Below, piece by piece: positions 36,313-43,313 of a stretch of 64,000 nt of DNA. Source of the stretch: JAFKFH01 sp017307375 (lineage in GTDB: Bacteria > Pseudomonadota > Alphaproteobacteria > Ferrovibrionales > Ferrovibrionaceae); the NCBI GenBank assembly GCA_965229335.1, contig OZ245874.1, positions 1,178,001 to 1,242,000 on the forward strand, given 5' to 3'. Both the position numbers and the translations under genes were made by a program. Below the pieces are notes generated by a model, which saw only the letters and a program-made list of their open reading frames with translations, had not been told where the DNA came from and ran no database searches. Position 1 is the stretch's first letter; the number at the start of each line of letters is the position of its first letter.

Positions 36313-37587
36313 ATGACCGCCCTTGCCGATCTGAGCCCCGACGACCTCGCCCGGCGCCGCGATGCCGTCGCCCGCGACTATGCCGCGCTGCAGGCCCGGG
36401 GCCTCAAGCTCGACATGACCCGGGGCAAGCCGGCGCCCGACCAGCTCGATCTTGCCGCCGACCTGCTGAAGCTGCCGGGCAACGGCGACTATTTCACCGC
36501 GGCCGGCGAAGATGGCCGCAACTATGGCGGCACGCAGGGCATTGCCGAGGCCCGCGCGCTGTTCGCCGGCATGGTCGGGGCGGCGCCCGACCAGATCGTG
36601 ATCGGCGAGAATTCGAGCCTGGCGCTGATGCATGACTGCATCGTCTGGGCGATGCTGAAGGGGGTACCGGGTTCCGAGCGACCGTGGTCGAAGGAGGAGG
36701 CGCCGGCCTTCATCTGCCCGGTACCGGGCTACGACCGTCATTTTGCGCTGTGCGAGGAATTCGGCATCCGCATGCTGCCGGTGGCGATGACCGCTGACGG
36801 CCCGGACATGGACGAGGTCGAGCGCCTGGCCGCCGACCCGTCGGTCAAGGGCATGTGGTGCGTGCCGAAATACTCGAACCCCACGGCGGCGGTCTATGCC
36901 GATGCCGTGGTCGGGCGGCTGGCGGCGATGAAGACGGGGGCGCCCGATTTCCGCCTGTTCTGGGACAATGCCTACGCGGTTCACCACCTGACGCCGCAGC
37001 GGCGGGAAATCGCCGACATTCTCGCGCTCGCCGCCGCCGCGGGTCATCCCGACCGCGCCTTCATCTTCGCCTCGACCTCGAAAGTCACGCTGGCCGGCGC
37101 CGGGCTTGCGCTGTTCGGCTCGTCGCCGGCGAACGTGCACTGGTATCTTGCCCGCGTCGCCAAGCGCACGGTCGGACCCGACAAGCTGAACCAGATCCGC
37201 CACGTCCGCTTCCTGAAGGATGCCGACGGCCTTGCCCGCCACATGGATGCCCACCGTGCCTTGCTGGCGCCGAAGTTCGAGGCGATGCTCGGCGCCCTCG
37301 AAGACCGGCTCGGCGGCACCGGGATCGGCCGCTGGATCCGGCCCGAAGGCGGCTATTTCATTTCGATCGACGTGATGGACGGCACCGCCGCCCGCGTCGT
37401 CCAGCTCGCCCGCGAGGCCGGCGTGGCGATGACGCCGGCCGGCGCCACCTGGCCGCATGGCCGCGATCCCCACGACCGGTCGTTGCGGCTGGCCCCGACC
37501 TTTCCGTCGCTGGCCGAGGTGCGCGCCGCCGCCGAGGTGATCGCGACCTGCATCCTGCTTGCCGCCCTCGAACGCCTGACCGGGTGA
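36313..37587 (+). CDS. Aspartate aminotransferase-like PLP enzyme (PF12897 type)
   Basis: A 424-residue fold-type I aminotransferase of the subgroup represented by Corynebacterium AspT rather than classic AspC. Characteristic parts are LKLDMTRGKPAPDQLDL, IVIGENSSLALMHD, CPVPGYDRHFALCEEFGI, PKYSNPTAAVY, and the PLP lysine Lys257 in FASTSKVTLAGAG. C-terminal arginine motif SLRLAPTFPS fits the substrate carboxylate site. It is monocistronic or leads into the ada-alkA gene 80 bases downstream; it diverges from pip. Confidence 0.88.
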   Translation: MTALADLSPDDLARRRDAVARDYAALQARGLKLDMTRGKPAPDQLDLAADLLKLPGNGDYFTAAGEDGRNYGGTQGIAEARALFAGMVGAAPDQIVIGENSSLALMHDCIVWAMLKGVPGSERPWSKEEAPAFICPVPGYDRHFALCEEFGIRMLPVAMTADGPDMDEVERLAADPSVKGMWCVPKYSNPTAAVYADAVVGRLAAMKTGAPDFRLFWDNAYAVHHLTPQRREIADILALAAAAGHPDRAFIFASTSKVTLAGAGLALFGSSPANVHWYLARVAKRTVGPDKLNQIRHVRFLKDADGLARHMDAHRALLAPKFEAMLGALEDRLGGTGIGRWIRPEGGYFISIDVMDGTAARVVQLAREAGVAMTPAGATWPHGRDPHDRSLRLAPTFPSLAEVRAAAEVIATCILLAALERLTG

Positions 37588-37667
37588 ACGGCGGCCGCGG
37601 ATTCGGCCGTTCTGACCATGTCCGAATTCCGCGAGCCTGCAAGGCCGGCGGGTGGCAAGATCCGGCC

Positions 37668-39155
37668 ATGGAAAGCCTGGACCCCGAAGCCTGCTATCGC
37701 GCGCTGACGACGCGTGACCCCCGGTTCGACGGGCGGCTGTTCGTCGGCGTCACTTCGACCGGCATCTACTGCCGGCCGGTCTGCCCGGCCCGCACGCCCA
37801 AGTTCGCGAACTGCACCTTCCACGCGACCGCCGCGGCGGCGCAGGAAGCGGGTTTCCGCCCCTGCCTGCGCTGCCGCCCGGAAACGGCGCCGCAACTGGG
37901 CGCCTGGCGCGGCACGTCGAATACCGTGTCGCGCGGCCTGACCCTGATCGCCGAGGGCGCGCTGGACGGCGAGGATGCGTCGGTCGACGCGCTGGCCGCC
38001 CGGCTCGGCGTCGGCGAGCGCCAGCTGCGCCGGCTGTTCAAGGATCATCTGGGCGCCTCGCCGATCGCGGTGGCCCAGACCCGCCGGGTGCTGTTTGCCA
38101 AGCAGCTGATTCACGATACCCGCATGCCGATGGCCGAGATCGCGCTGGCCGCCGGCTTCGGCAGCGTGCGGCGCTTCAACGAGACCTTCCAGTCCCTGTT
38201 CGGCCGGCCGCCCGGCGCGCTGCGCCGCAAGGCCGTGATCGCCCTGCCCGAAGGCTCGATCGGGTCGAGCGGCGTCAGGCTGCGCCTGCGCTACCGCCCG
38301 CCCTACGACTGGCCGTCGATGATCGGGTTCCTGGCCGGTCGCGCGATCGCGGGCGTCGAGCTGGTCGAGGGCCAGGTCTATCGCCGCAGCGTCGAGCATG
38401 CCGGCCTGCAGGGCAGCGTCGTCATCGCCCATCTGCCCGAACGCGACAGCCTCGACGTCACGATCCGCTTCCCGTCGGTGCGCGCCCTGCCGGCGATCGT
38501 CGCCCGCATCCGCCGTGTCTTCGACCTCGGCGCCGACGTGCTGACCATCGGCGCGCATCTGGCCCGCGATCCGCTGCTGGCGCCGCTGGTCGCGGGCCGG
38601 CCGGGCCTGCGCGCCCCCGGCGGCTGGGACGGGTTCGAGCTGGCGGTGCGCGCGGTATTGGGCCAGCAGGTGACGGTCGAGGCCGGACGGCGGCTGGCCG
38701 GGCAGCTGGTCGCGATCTGCGGCAGCGCGATCCCGGCCGATCGGCGCAGCGATCCGGCGCTGACCCATGTCTTTCCGACCGCCGCCCAGCTTGCCATGGC
38801 CGACCTGTCGCCGCTGGGCATGCCCGGCGCCCGCAAGCGGGCGCTGGCCGCGGTGGCGCAGGCCGCGCTGGCCGACCCGGCCCTGTTCGAGCCGCGCGGG
38901 TCGGTCGAGGAAACCGTGGCGCGATTGCGCGCCATCCCCGGCATCGGCGAATGGACGGCGCAATACATCGCCCTGCGCGCGGTGCGCGAGACCGATGCCT
39001 TCCCGGCCTCGGATGTCGGGCTGCTGCGCGGCGCGGCGCGGGACGGGGTGCGGCCGAGCCCGGCCGATCTGCTCGGCCTGGCCGAACCGTGGCGGCCCTG
39101 GCGGGCCTATGCCGCCCAGCATCTGTGGATGAACGACGGGGCCGGCGTTGGCTGA
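37668..39155 (+). CDS. alkA: Ada N-domain / AraC HTH / AlkA glycosylase fusion
   Basis: Bifunctional alkylation-response protein of 495 residues. Residues 1-80 form the Ada methylphosphotriester domain with zinc cysteines 35, 39, 66 and 69 (YCRPVCP ... PCLRCRP); Cys35 would accept the methyl group. Residues about 85-190 are an AraC-type HTH (VDALAARLGVGERQLRRLF, MAEIALAAGFGSVRRFNETF). Residues about 200-490 are an AlkA-type 3-methyladenine glycosylase with HhH LRAIPGIGEWTAQYIALRAV and probable catalytic Asp in FPASDVGLL. The O6-methylguanine domain of E. coli Ada is absent and is supplied by the overlapping ogt gene. Methylation of the N-domain probably switches on both genes. Confidence 0.92.
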   Translation: MESLDPEACYRALTTRDPRFDGRLFVGVTSTGIYCRPVCPARTPKFANCTFHATAAAAQEAGFRPCLRCRPETAPQLGAWRGTSNTVSRGLTLIAEGALDGEDASVDALAARLGVGERQLRRLFKDHLGASPIAVAQTRRVLFAKQLIHDTRMPMAEIALAAGFGSVRRFNETFQSLFGRPPGALRRKAVIALPEGSIGSSGVRLRLRYRPPYDWPSMIGFLAGRAIAGVELVEGQVYRRSVEHAGLQGSVVIAHLPERDSLDVTIRFPSVRALPAIVARIRRVFDLGADVLTIGAHLARDPLLAPLVAGRPGLRAPGGWDGFELAVRAVLGQQVTVEAGRRLAGQLVAICGSAIPADRRSDPALTHVFPTAAQLAMADLSPLGMPGARKRALAAVAQAALADPALFEPRGSVEETVARLRAIPGIGEWTAQYIALRAVRETDAFPASDVGLLRGAARDGVRPSPADLLGLAEPWRPWRAYAAQHLWMNDGAGVG

Positions 39156-39690
39156 CCGGCACGAATTCCTGATCGACAGGTTGGCGAGCCCGATCGGCGA
39201 GCTGGCGATCGTGGCCGGCGGCGATGGCCGACTGCGCGGGCTGGCCTGGGGCGACCGGCTGACGAGCAAGCGACGGGTGATGGACCGCCATTACGGTCCC
39301 GGCACCTATGTGCTGGTGCCGGCCGCCGATCCCTTTGGCCTGACCAGCGCGCTGCGCCGCTACTTCGCCGGCGACCTGCACGTCATCGACGACCTGCCGG
39401 TCGCAACCCTCGGCAGCGATTTCCAGCGTGCCGTCTGGGCCGAGCTGCGCCGCATACCCTGCGGCGAGACGATCTCCTATGGCGAGATGGCCCGCCGCGT
39501 CGGCGACGCCGGCGCGGCGCGTGCCGTCGGCCTCGCCAACAATGCCAATCCGATCGGCATCGTCGTGCCCTGCCATCGCGTCATCGGCGCCGACGGCCGG
39601 CTGGTCGGGTTCGGCGGCGGCATGGACCGCAAGCGCTGGCTGCTGTCGCATGAGAGCCGCGCCGGCCGCACCCCCGAACTTCCCTTCTGA
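39148..39690 (+). CDS. ogt: Methylated-DNA-[protein]-cysteine S-methyltransferase
   Basis: Suicide repair protein that removes methyl groups from O6-methylguanine. The 180-residue chain has ISYGEMARRVG, ANNANPIGIVVPCHRVIG with acceptor Cys142, and GFGGGMDRKRWLL at the end. The start appears to be TTG at 39148, overlapping the alkA stop by 8 bases, with GACGGGG upstream; the next in-frame ATG lies too far inside. Overlap with the Ada/AlkA gene shows co-translation in one repair operon. Confidence 0.92.
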   Translation: MADRHEFLIDRLASPIGELAIVAGGDGRLRGLAWGDRLTSKRRVMDRHYGPGTYVLVPAADPFGLTSALRRYFAGDLHVIDDLPVATLGSDFQRAVWAELRRIPCGETISYGEMARRVGDAGAARAVGLANNANPIGIVVPCHRVIGADGRLVGFGGGMDRKRWLLSHESRAGRTPELPF

Positions 39691-39705
39691 CCGATGGAGA
39701 CGACG

Positions 39706-40521
39706 ATGGTTGCCCAGGCAGATCGCGCCGAAACCTTCCATGCCCTGCATCGCGGATCCGAACCGCTGAAGCTTGCCAATGCCTGGGATGCCGGCACGGC
39801 CCGGCTGATCGAGCATGCCGGGGCGCTGGCCGTCGCCACCACCAGCGCCGGCGTGGCCTGGGCCCACGGCTATCCCGACGGCGATGCGCTGCCGGTCGAC
39901 CTGCTGGTCGGGACGATCCGCGGCATCGAGCGCTGCATTAGGCTGCCGCTGACGGTCGATATCGAGGGCGGCTATGCCGCGGATGCCGCCGGTGTCGGCG
40001 CGGTGGTCGCGCGCGTGGTGGAGGCCGGTGCGGTCGGCATCAACATCGAGGACGGTTCGGGCGCGCCCGATCTGCTGGCGGCCAAGATCTCGGCCGCGCG
40101 CGCCGCGGCGGACCGGGCGGGGGTGGCGCTCTACATCAATGCCCGCACCGACGTCTATCTGCGCGGCCTGGCGCCGCAGCCGCAGCGTGTCGCCGCGGTG
40201 CTCGACCGTGCCGCGCGCTATCGCGACGCCGGGGCCAGCGGCCTGTTCGTGCCGGGCTTGAGCGAGGCCGGGGAGATTGCGGCGATCGTCGCCGGTGCCG
40301 GGATGCCGCTCAACGTGATGGCGTGGCCGGGCCTGGCCGATGCCGCCACCCTGGGTACGCTGGGCGTCCGCCGCCTCAGCGCCGGATCGGGCATCACCCA
40401 GGCCGCCTGGGGGCGGATCAATCTGCTCGCCCGTGATTTCCTCGCCGATGGCCGGTCGGCTGCCCTGGCCGAGGGCGCCATGACCTATGGCGAGGTCAAC
40501 GGCCTGTTCACGGGTCCCTGA
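39706..40521 (+). CDS. Isocitrate lyase/PEP mutase family protein
   Basis: A 271-residue TIM-barrel protein of the PEP mutase/isocitrate lyase superfamily. Family blocks: LANAWDAGTARLIEHAGALAVATTS, PLTVDIEGGYA (metal-binding Asp/Glu), GAVGINIEDGS and INARTDVYLRG. The KKCGH-type catalytic loop of true isocitrate lyases is absent, as in many family members acting as PEP mutase-like or oxaloacetate-decarboxylase-like enzymes. The start at 39706 has GGAG 6 bases upstream. It follows ogt by 15 bases and overlaps the end of the convergent LysR gene by 37 bases. Substrate unknown. Confidence 0.85.
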   Translation: MVAQADRAETFHALHRGSEPLKLANAWDAGTARLIEHAGALAVATTSAGVAWAHGYPDGDALPVDLLVGTIRGIERCIRLPLTVDIEGGYAADAAGVGAVVARVVEAGAVGINIEDGSGAPDLLAAKISAARAAADRAGVALYINARTDVYLRGLAPQPQRVAAVLDRAARYRDAGASGLFVPGLSEAGEIAAIVAGAGMPLNVMAWPGLADAATLGTLGVRRLSAGSGITQAAWGRINLLARDFLADGRSAALAEGAMTYGEVNGLFTGP

Positions 40522-41405
40522 TCGGCCAGGAAATCGACGAAGGCCCGGATCCGGGCGGCCAGATGGGCATGGCCGACGAAGACGGCGTGCACGAACTGGG
40601 TGTCGCCCGGATTCCAGTCTTCCAGAATCGGCCGCAGCCGGCCGGCAGCGATGTCGGGTTCGACGTGATAGCGGGCAAGCCGGGCCGCGCCCAGGCCGGC
40701 CAGCGCCATCTGCCGCACCGTCTCGCCATTGTTGGTCTCGAAATTGCCCGAGACGGCCAGTGACCGGATCGTCTGTGTGCCCGGCTCGCGGAATGGCCAT
40801 TCATTGAGGCTGCGGCGGAAATTGAAGCCGAGGCAGTTCAGCGCATCGAGCTCGTCCGGGCGCCCGGGATTGCCGTGACGCGCGATCCAGGCCGGACTTG
40901 CCACCACCACGTGGCGGGTCTCGCACAGCTTGCGGGCCTTGAGGCCCGAATCGCGCAACGGCCCGGCGCGCACCGCGACATCGGTACGATCCTCGATCAG
41001 GTCGACGACGTCGTCGCTGAGGCTCAAGTCGAGGTCGACGGCGGGATAGCGGGCGAGGAAATCCGGCACCCGCGGCAAGACGCGCTGGACCGCGAAGGGG
41101 ATCGAGGCGGAGACGCGCAGCCGCCCGCGCGGCGCGGCATCGGCGCCATGAGCCACCATCCGCTCGGTCTCCTCGATATCGGCGAGGATGCGCAAGGCGC
41201 GGCCGTGATAGGCCTCGCCCTCCGCGGTCAGCTTCAGGCTGCGGGTCGACCTGACCAGCAGGCGGGTGCCCAGCCGGTCCTCGATCCGGCTGACCACCTT
41301 GCTGACGGCCGACGGCGACAGGCCCAATCGGCGTCCGGCAGCCGAGAAACTGCCCGACCGCACCGCCTGCACGAACACGTCCATTTCGCCGGCTCGGTTG
41401 TTCAC
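40485..41405 (-). CDS. LysR-family transcriptional regulator
   Basis: A 306-residue regulator. The winged HTH covers residues about 8-65 (MDVFVQAVRSGSFSAAGRRLGLSPSAVSKVVSRIEDRLG). The effector domain begins RGRLRVSASIPFAVQRVLP. The start is GTG at 41405 with AGGTGG upstream; an ATG at 41384 is the alternative. It diverges from the MFS gene, the usual arrangement for a LysR protein controlling an efflux pump. That target is now interrupted by a prophage. Confidence 0.9.
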   Translation of the reverse strand: MNNRAGEMDVFVQAVRSGSFSAAGRRLGLSPSAVSKVVSRIEDRLGTRLLVRSTRSLKLTAEGEAYHGRALRILADIEETERMVAHGADAAPRGRLRVSASIPFAVQRVLPRVPDFLARYPAVDLDLSLSDDVVDLIEDRTDVAVRAGPLRDSGLKARKLCETRHVVVASPAWIARHGNPGRPDELDALNCLGFNFRRSLNEWPFREPGTQTIRSLAVSGNFETNNGETVRQMALAGLGAARLARYHVEPDIAAGRLRPILEDWNPGDTQFVHAVFVGHAHLAARIRAFVDFLADQGPVNRPLTSP

Positions 41406-41430
41406 GATCCCACCTATGAAATGAATTCAC

Positions 41431-41459
41431 GGATATTGATCTATACCAACAGATTATCC
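41431..41459. promoter_or_regulatory. Candidate LysR operator
   Basis: Nested inverted repeats lie in the LysR/MFS divergent region: GGATA with TATCC at the outside, and ATCT with AGAT inside (8-base spacer). The position, 26-54 bases from the LysR start and about 60 from the MFS start, fits a shared operator. Confidence 0.4.
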
Positions 41460-41519
41460 GCGCAATACCGCTCGACCATATTGCGATGCAACAACCGCTC
41501 GCTTCATCCGAGGTCGATC

Positions 41520-42284
41520 ATGCCCCTTGCCCTGCTGGCGCTGACCATCAGCGCCTATGCCATCGGTACCACCGAATTCATCAGCGTCGGCATCCTGCCG
41601 ACCGTCGCCGGCGATCTCGGCATCCCGATCTCGGCCGCCGGCCTGATCGCGTCGGTCTACGCCCTCGGCGTCACCTTCTCGGCCCCGGTGCTCACCGCCG
41701 CGACCGGGCGGATGGAGCGCAAGACCCTGTTGCTGGGGCTGATGGCCCTGTTCGCCGCCGGCAACGCGCTGGCCGCGCTGAGCCCGACCTTCGAGGTGCT
41801 GTTGGCCGCGCGCGTGCTGACCGCTTTCGGCCACGGCGTGTTCTTTGCCGTCGGCTCGACCATCGCGGCCGAACTCGTGACCCCCGACCGGCGCGCCTCG
41901 GCCATCGCGCTGATGTTTTCGGGCCTGACCGTGGCAATCGTCACCGGCGTGCCGCTCGGCACCTTCATCGGCCAGCAATTCGGCTGGCGCGCGACCTTCT
42001 GGGCGGTCGCGGGCCTCGGGCTGGTCGCGCTGATCGCGACGGCGGCCTTGTTGCCGGCCAAGCTGCCGAAGGCCGAGCCGGCATCGCTGCGCGATCAGAT
42101 CCGCGTGCTCGGCCGCGGGCGGCTGGTCATCGCCTTCCTGATGACGATGTTCGGCTATGGCGGCGTGTTCGTCGCCTTCACCTATCTTTCGCCGATCCTG
42201 CAGCGCATCACCGGTTTTGTAGCGCGCCAAACGCTTTGGCACCACATTCCGCCCGCTTTGACACCAGTTGCCGCACGACCCTGA
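41520..42284 (+). pseudogene. MFS efflux transporter, 5' part only, interrupted by prophage
   Basis: Residues 1-232 are a normal MFS pump of the arabinose-efflux/AraJ type: MPLALLALTISAYAIGTTEF, then GRMERKTLLLGLMALFAAGNA (the A-motif loop) and six or seven membrane helices. After LQRITGF at about 42217 the frame continues for 22 unrelated codons of prophage DNA and stops at 42284. Family length is near 390, so roughly 160 residues, including the C-terminal helix bundle, are missing; they should lie beyond the other prophage end. GAGG precedes the ATG. The protein is very probably non-functional. Confidence 0.88.
42232..42266. repeat. Tandem prophage-end repeats, 22-bp period
   Basis: CGCTTTGGCACCA (42232-42244) recurs as CGCTTTGACACCA (42254-42266), exactly 22 bp apart; with flanks the shared pattern is CGCTTTGRCACCANNTNCCG. 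MuA-type transposases bind 22-bp sites arranged in this way just inside the phage end, so these are probable R1 and R2 sites. A palindrome GCCAAA-CGC-TTTGGC overlaps the first copy. Confidence 0.65.
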
Positions 42285-42330
42285 CCCAGGTCACCCCCTA
42301 TATCTAGTAGTCGGGTCCACCCGCCCCGGG

Positions 42331-43245
42331 TCATGCGGCGGCCTTTATGGCCTCTAAAAGGTCGGTCGCAACGATGGGTGACACCGCGTTTCCGAGCATC
42401 TGGATGGCAGGGCGGCGCGCCGGCGGCAGTTCGTAGTCCGGTCGAAACCCCATGATAGGCTTCAGCTCGGGTGGCTGGATCATCCGCATGTGATCGCCGT
42501 CGACCAGTGCCCAGCGGTCCAGGGTGGTGATGGTGCCGATTGGCCTGTCAATGCTACGGCCGGTAAGGCCGCTGCCGGAACCGTAGAAGGGGGCAACGAA
42601 CCGCGAACCGTACCGCGCCCGGCCAGCCGCGATCCTAGCCAAAGTCCGAGCGCTACGGCCGGGCCGCTCGACTGGCGACCAGCGGTGCTTATCCCACTCA
42701 ATCACGCTGCCGACCCCGACATGCGGACGTCTCGGCAGCCGCAACTGCAACGGGTGGCGGGCTCTGACGCCCACGATGAACAGCCTGAGCCGATGCTGCG
42801 GCACGCCGTGATCGGCCGCATCCACAAGGATGGGGGTAAGAGCGTAGCCCAGTCGCTCCATTGCCTGATGCCACGCCGGATAGAGCGCCCAAGCCGCGAA
42901 CTCGGGCACGTTCTCGACCACGGCGACCGACGGGCGGTGGTATTCAGCGCAGCTCACGACCGCCCACGCGGTGCTGCGCTGGCGGTCGTGGTGCGGCCGT
43001 TCCTTGCCCCTCGCGTTGGCGTGCCCCTGGCAGCACGGCGCGGCAAGCATGATGTCGTGTCCGGGCACCAGCGCCCAGTCCGCCTGGTGCAAGTCCTGGC
43101 AGACATGCTGGGTCTTCGGGTGATTGACCGTGTGCCAATAGACAGCTAGCGGCCAATGATTGCCCGCCCAGACGACCGTCAGCCCGGCTGCCGTCGCGCC
43201 TTCCGTGAAGCCTCCAGCCCCTGCAAAGAGGTCTACAGCTCTCAC
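42331..43245 (-). CDS. Phage C5 DNA (cytosine-5) methyltransferase
   Basis: A 304-residue C5-cytosine methyltransferase. Motif I is VDLFAGAGGFTEG at the N-terminus; motif IV is APCCQGHANARG with the catalytic cysteine Cys72 before QG (a Pro-Cys-Cys-Gln form instead of Pro-Pro-Cys-Gln); motif VI is VVENVPEF (ENV 111-113); motif X is QMLGNAVSP. The target-recognition region is short. The start is GTG at 43245, overlapping a 23-codon frame, without a clear ribosome site of its own. It is the last gene before the phage end, the slot of mom in Mu, so protection of phage DNA from restriction is likely. No cognate endonuclease is adjacent. Confidence 0.9.
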   Translation of the reverse strand: MRAVDLFAGAGGFTEGATAAGLTVVWAGNHWPLAVYWHTVNHPKTQHVCQDLHQADWALVPGHDIMLAAPCCQGHANARGKERPHHDRQRSTAWAVVSCAEYHRPSVAVVENVPEFAAWALYPAWHQAMERLGYALTPILVDAADHGVPQHRLRLFIVGVRARHPLQLRLPRRPHVGVGSVIEWDKHRWSPVERPGRSARTLARIAAGRARYGSRFVAPFYGSGSGLTGRSIDRPIGTITTLDRWALVDGDHMRMIQPPELKPIMGFRPDYELPPARRPAIQMLGNAVSPIVATDLLEAIKAAA

Positions 43246-43313
43246 TGCACGTCGACCGGGTTGACCAGTTGTTCGGCGGCCTCGATGCCGGCCGCGGTGA
43301 TGGTGGCAATCAC
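43242..43313 (-). CDS. Possible 23-residue coupling ORF between tail fibre and methyltransferase
   Basis: A GTG at 43313 overlaps the tail-fibre stop (GTGA) and is preceded by GAGGG 7 bases upstream. The 23-codon frame (VIATITAAGIEAAEQLVNPVDVQ in two halves: VIATITAAGIEA, AEQLVNPVDVQ) ends in TGA overlapping the methyltransferase GTG in the same way. Because the methyltransferase lacks a ribosome site, translation of this frame may be needed to reach it. No family is recognised. Confidence 0.4.
   Translation of the reverse strand: MIATITAAGIEAAEQLVNPVDVQ

Noticed and set aside
36196..37473. A 742-residue upstream extension of proline iminopeptidase
   Set aside because: It runs antisense through the aminotransferase gene; the 36195 start has a ribosome site and gives the standard Pip length.
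42280..42293. TGACC-CA-GGTCA as an integrase attachment site
   Set aside because: The second copy is deep inside the late genes rather than at a border, and the phage inserts by Mu-type transposition.
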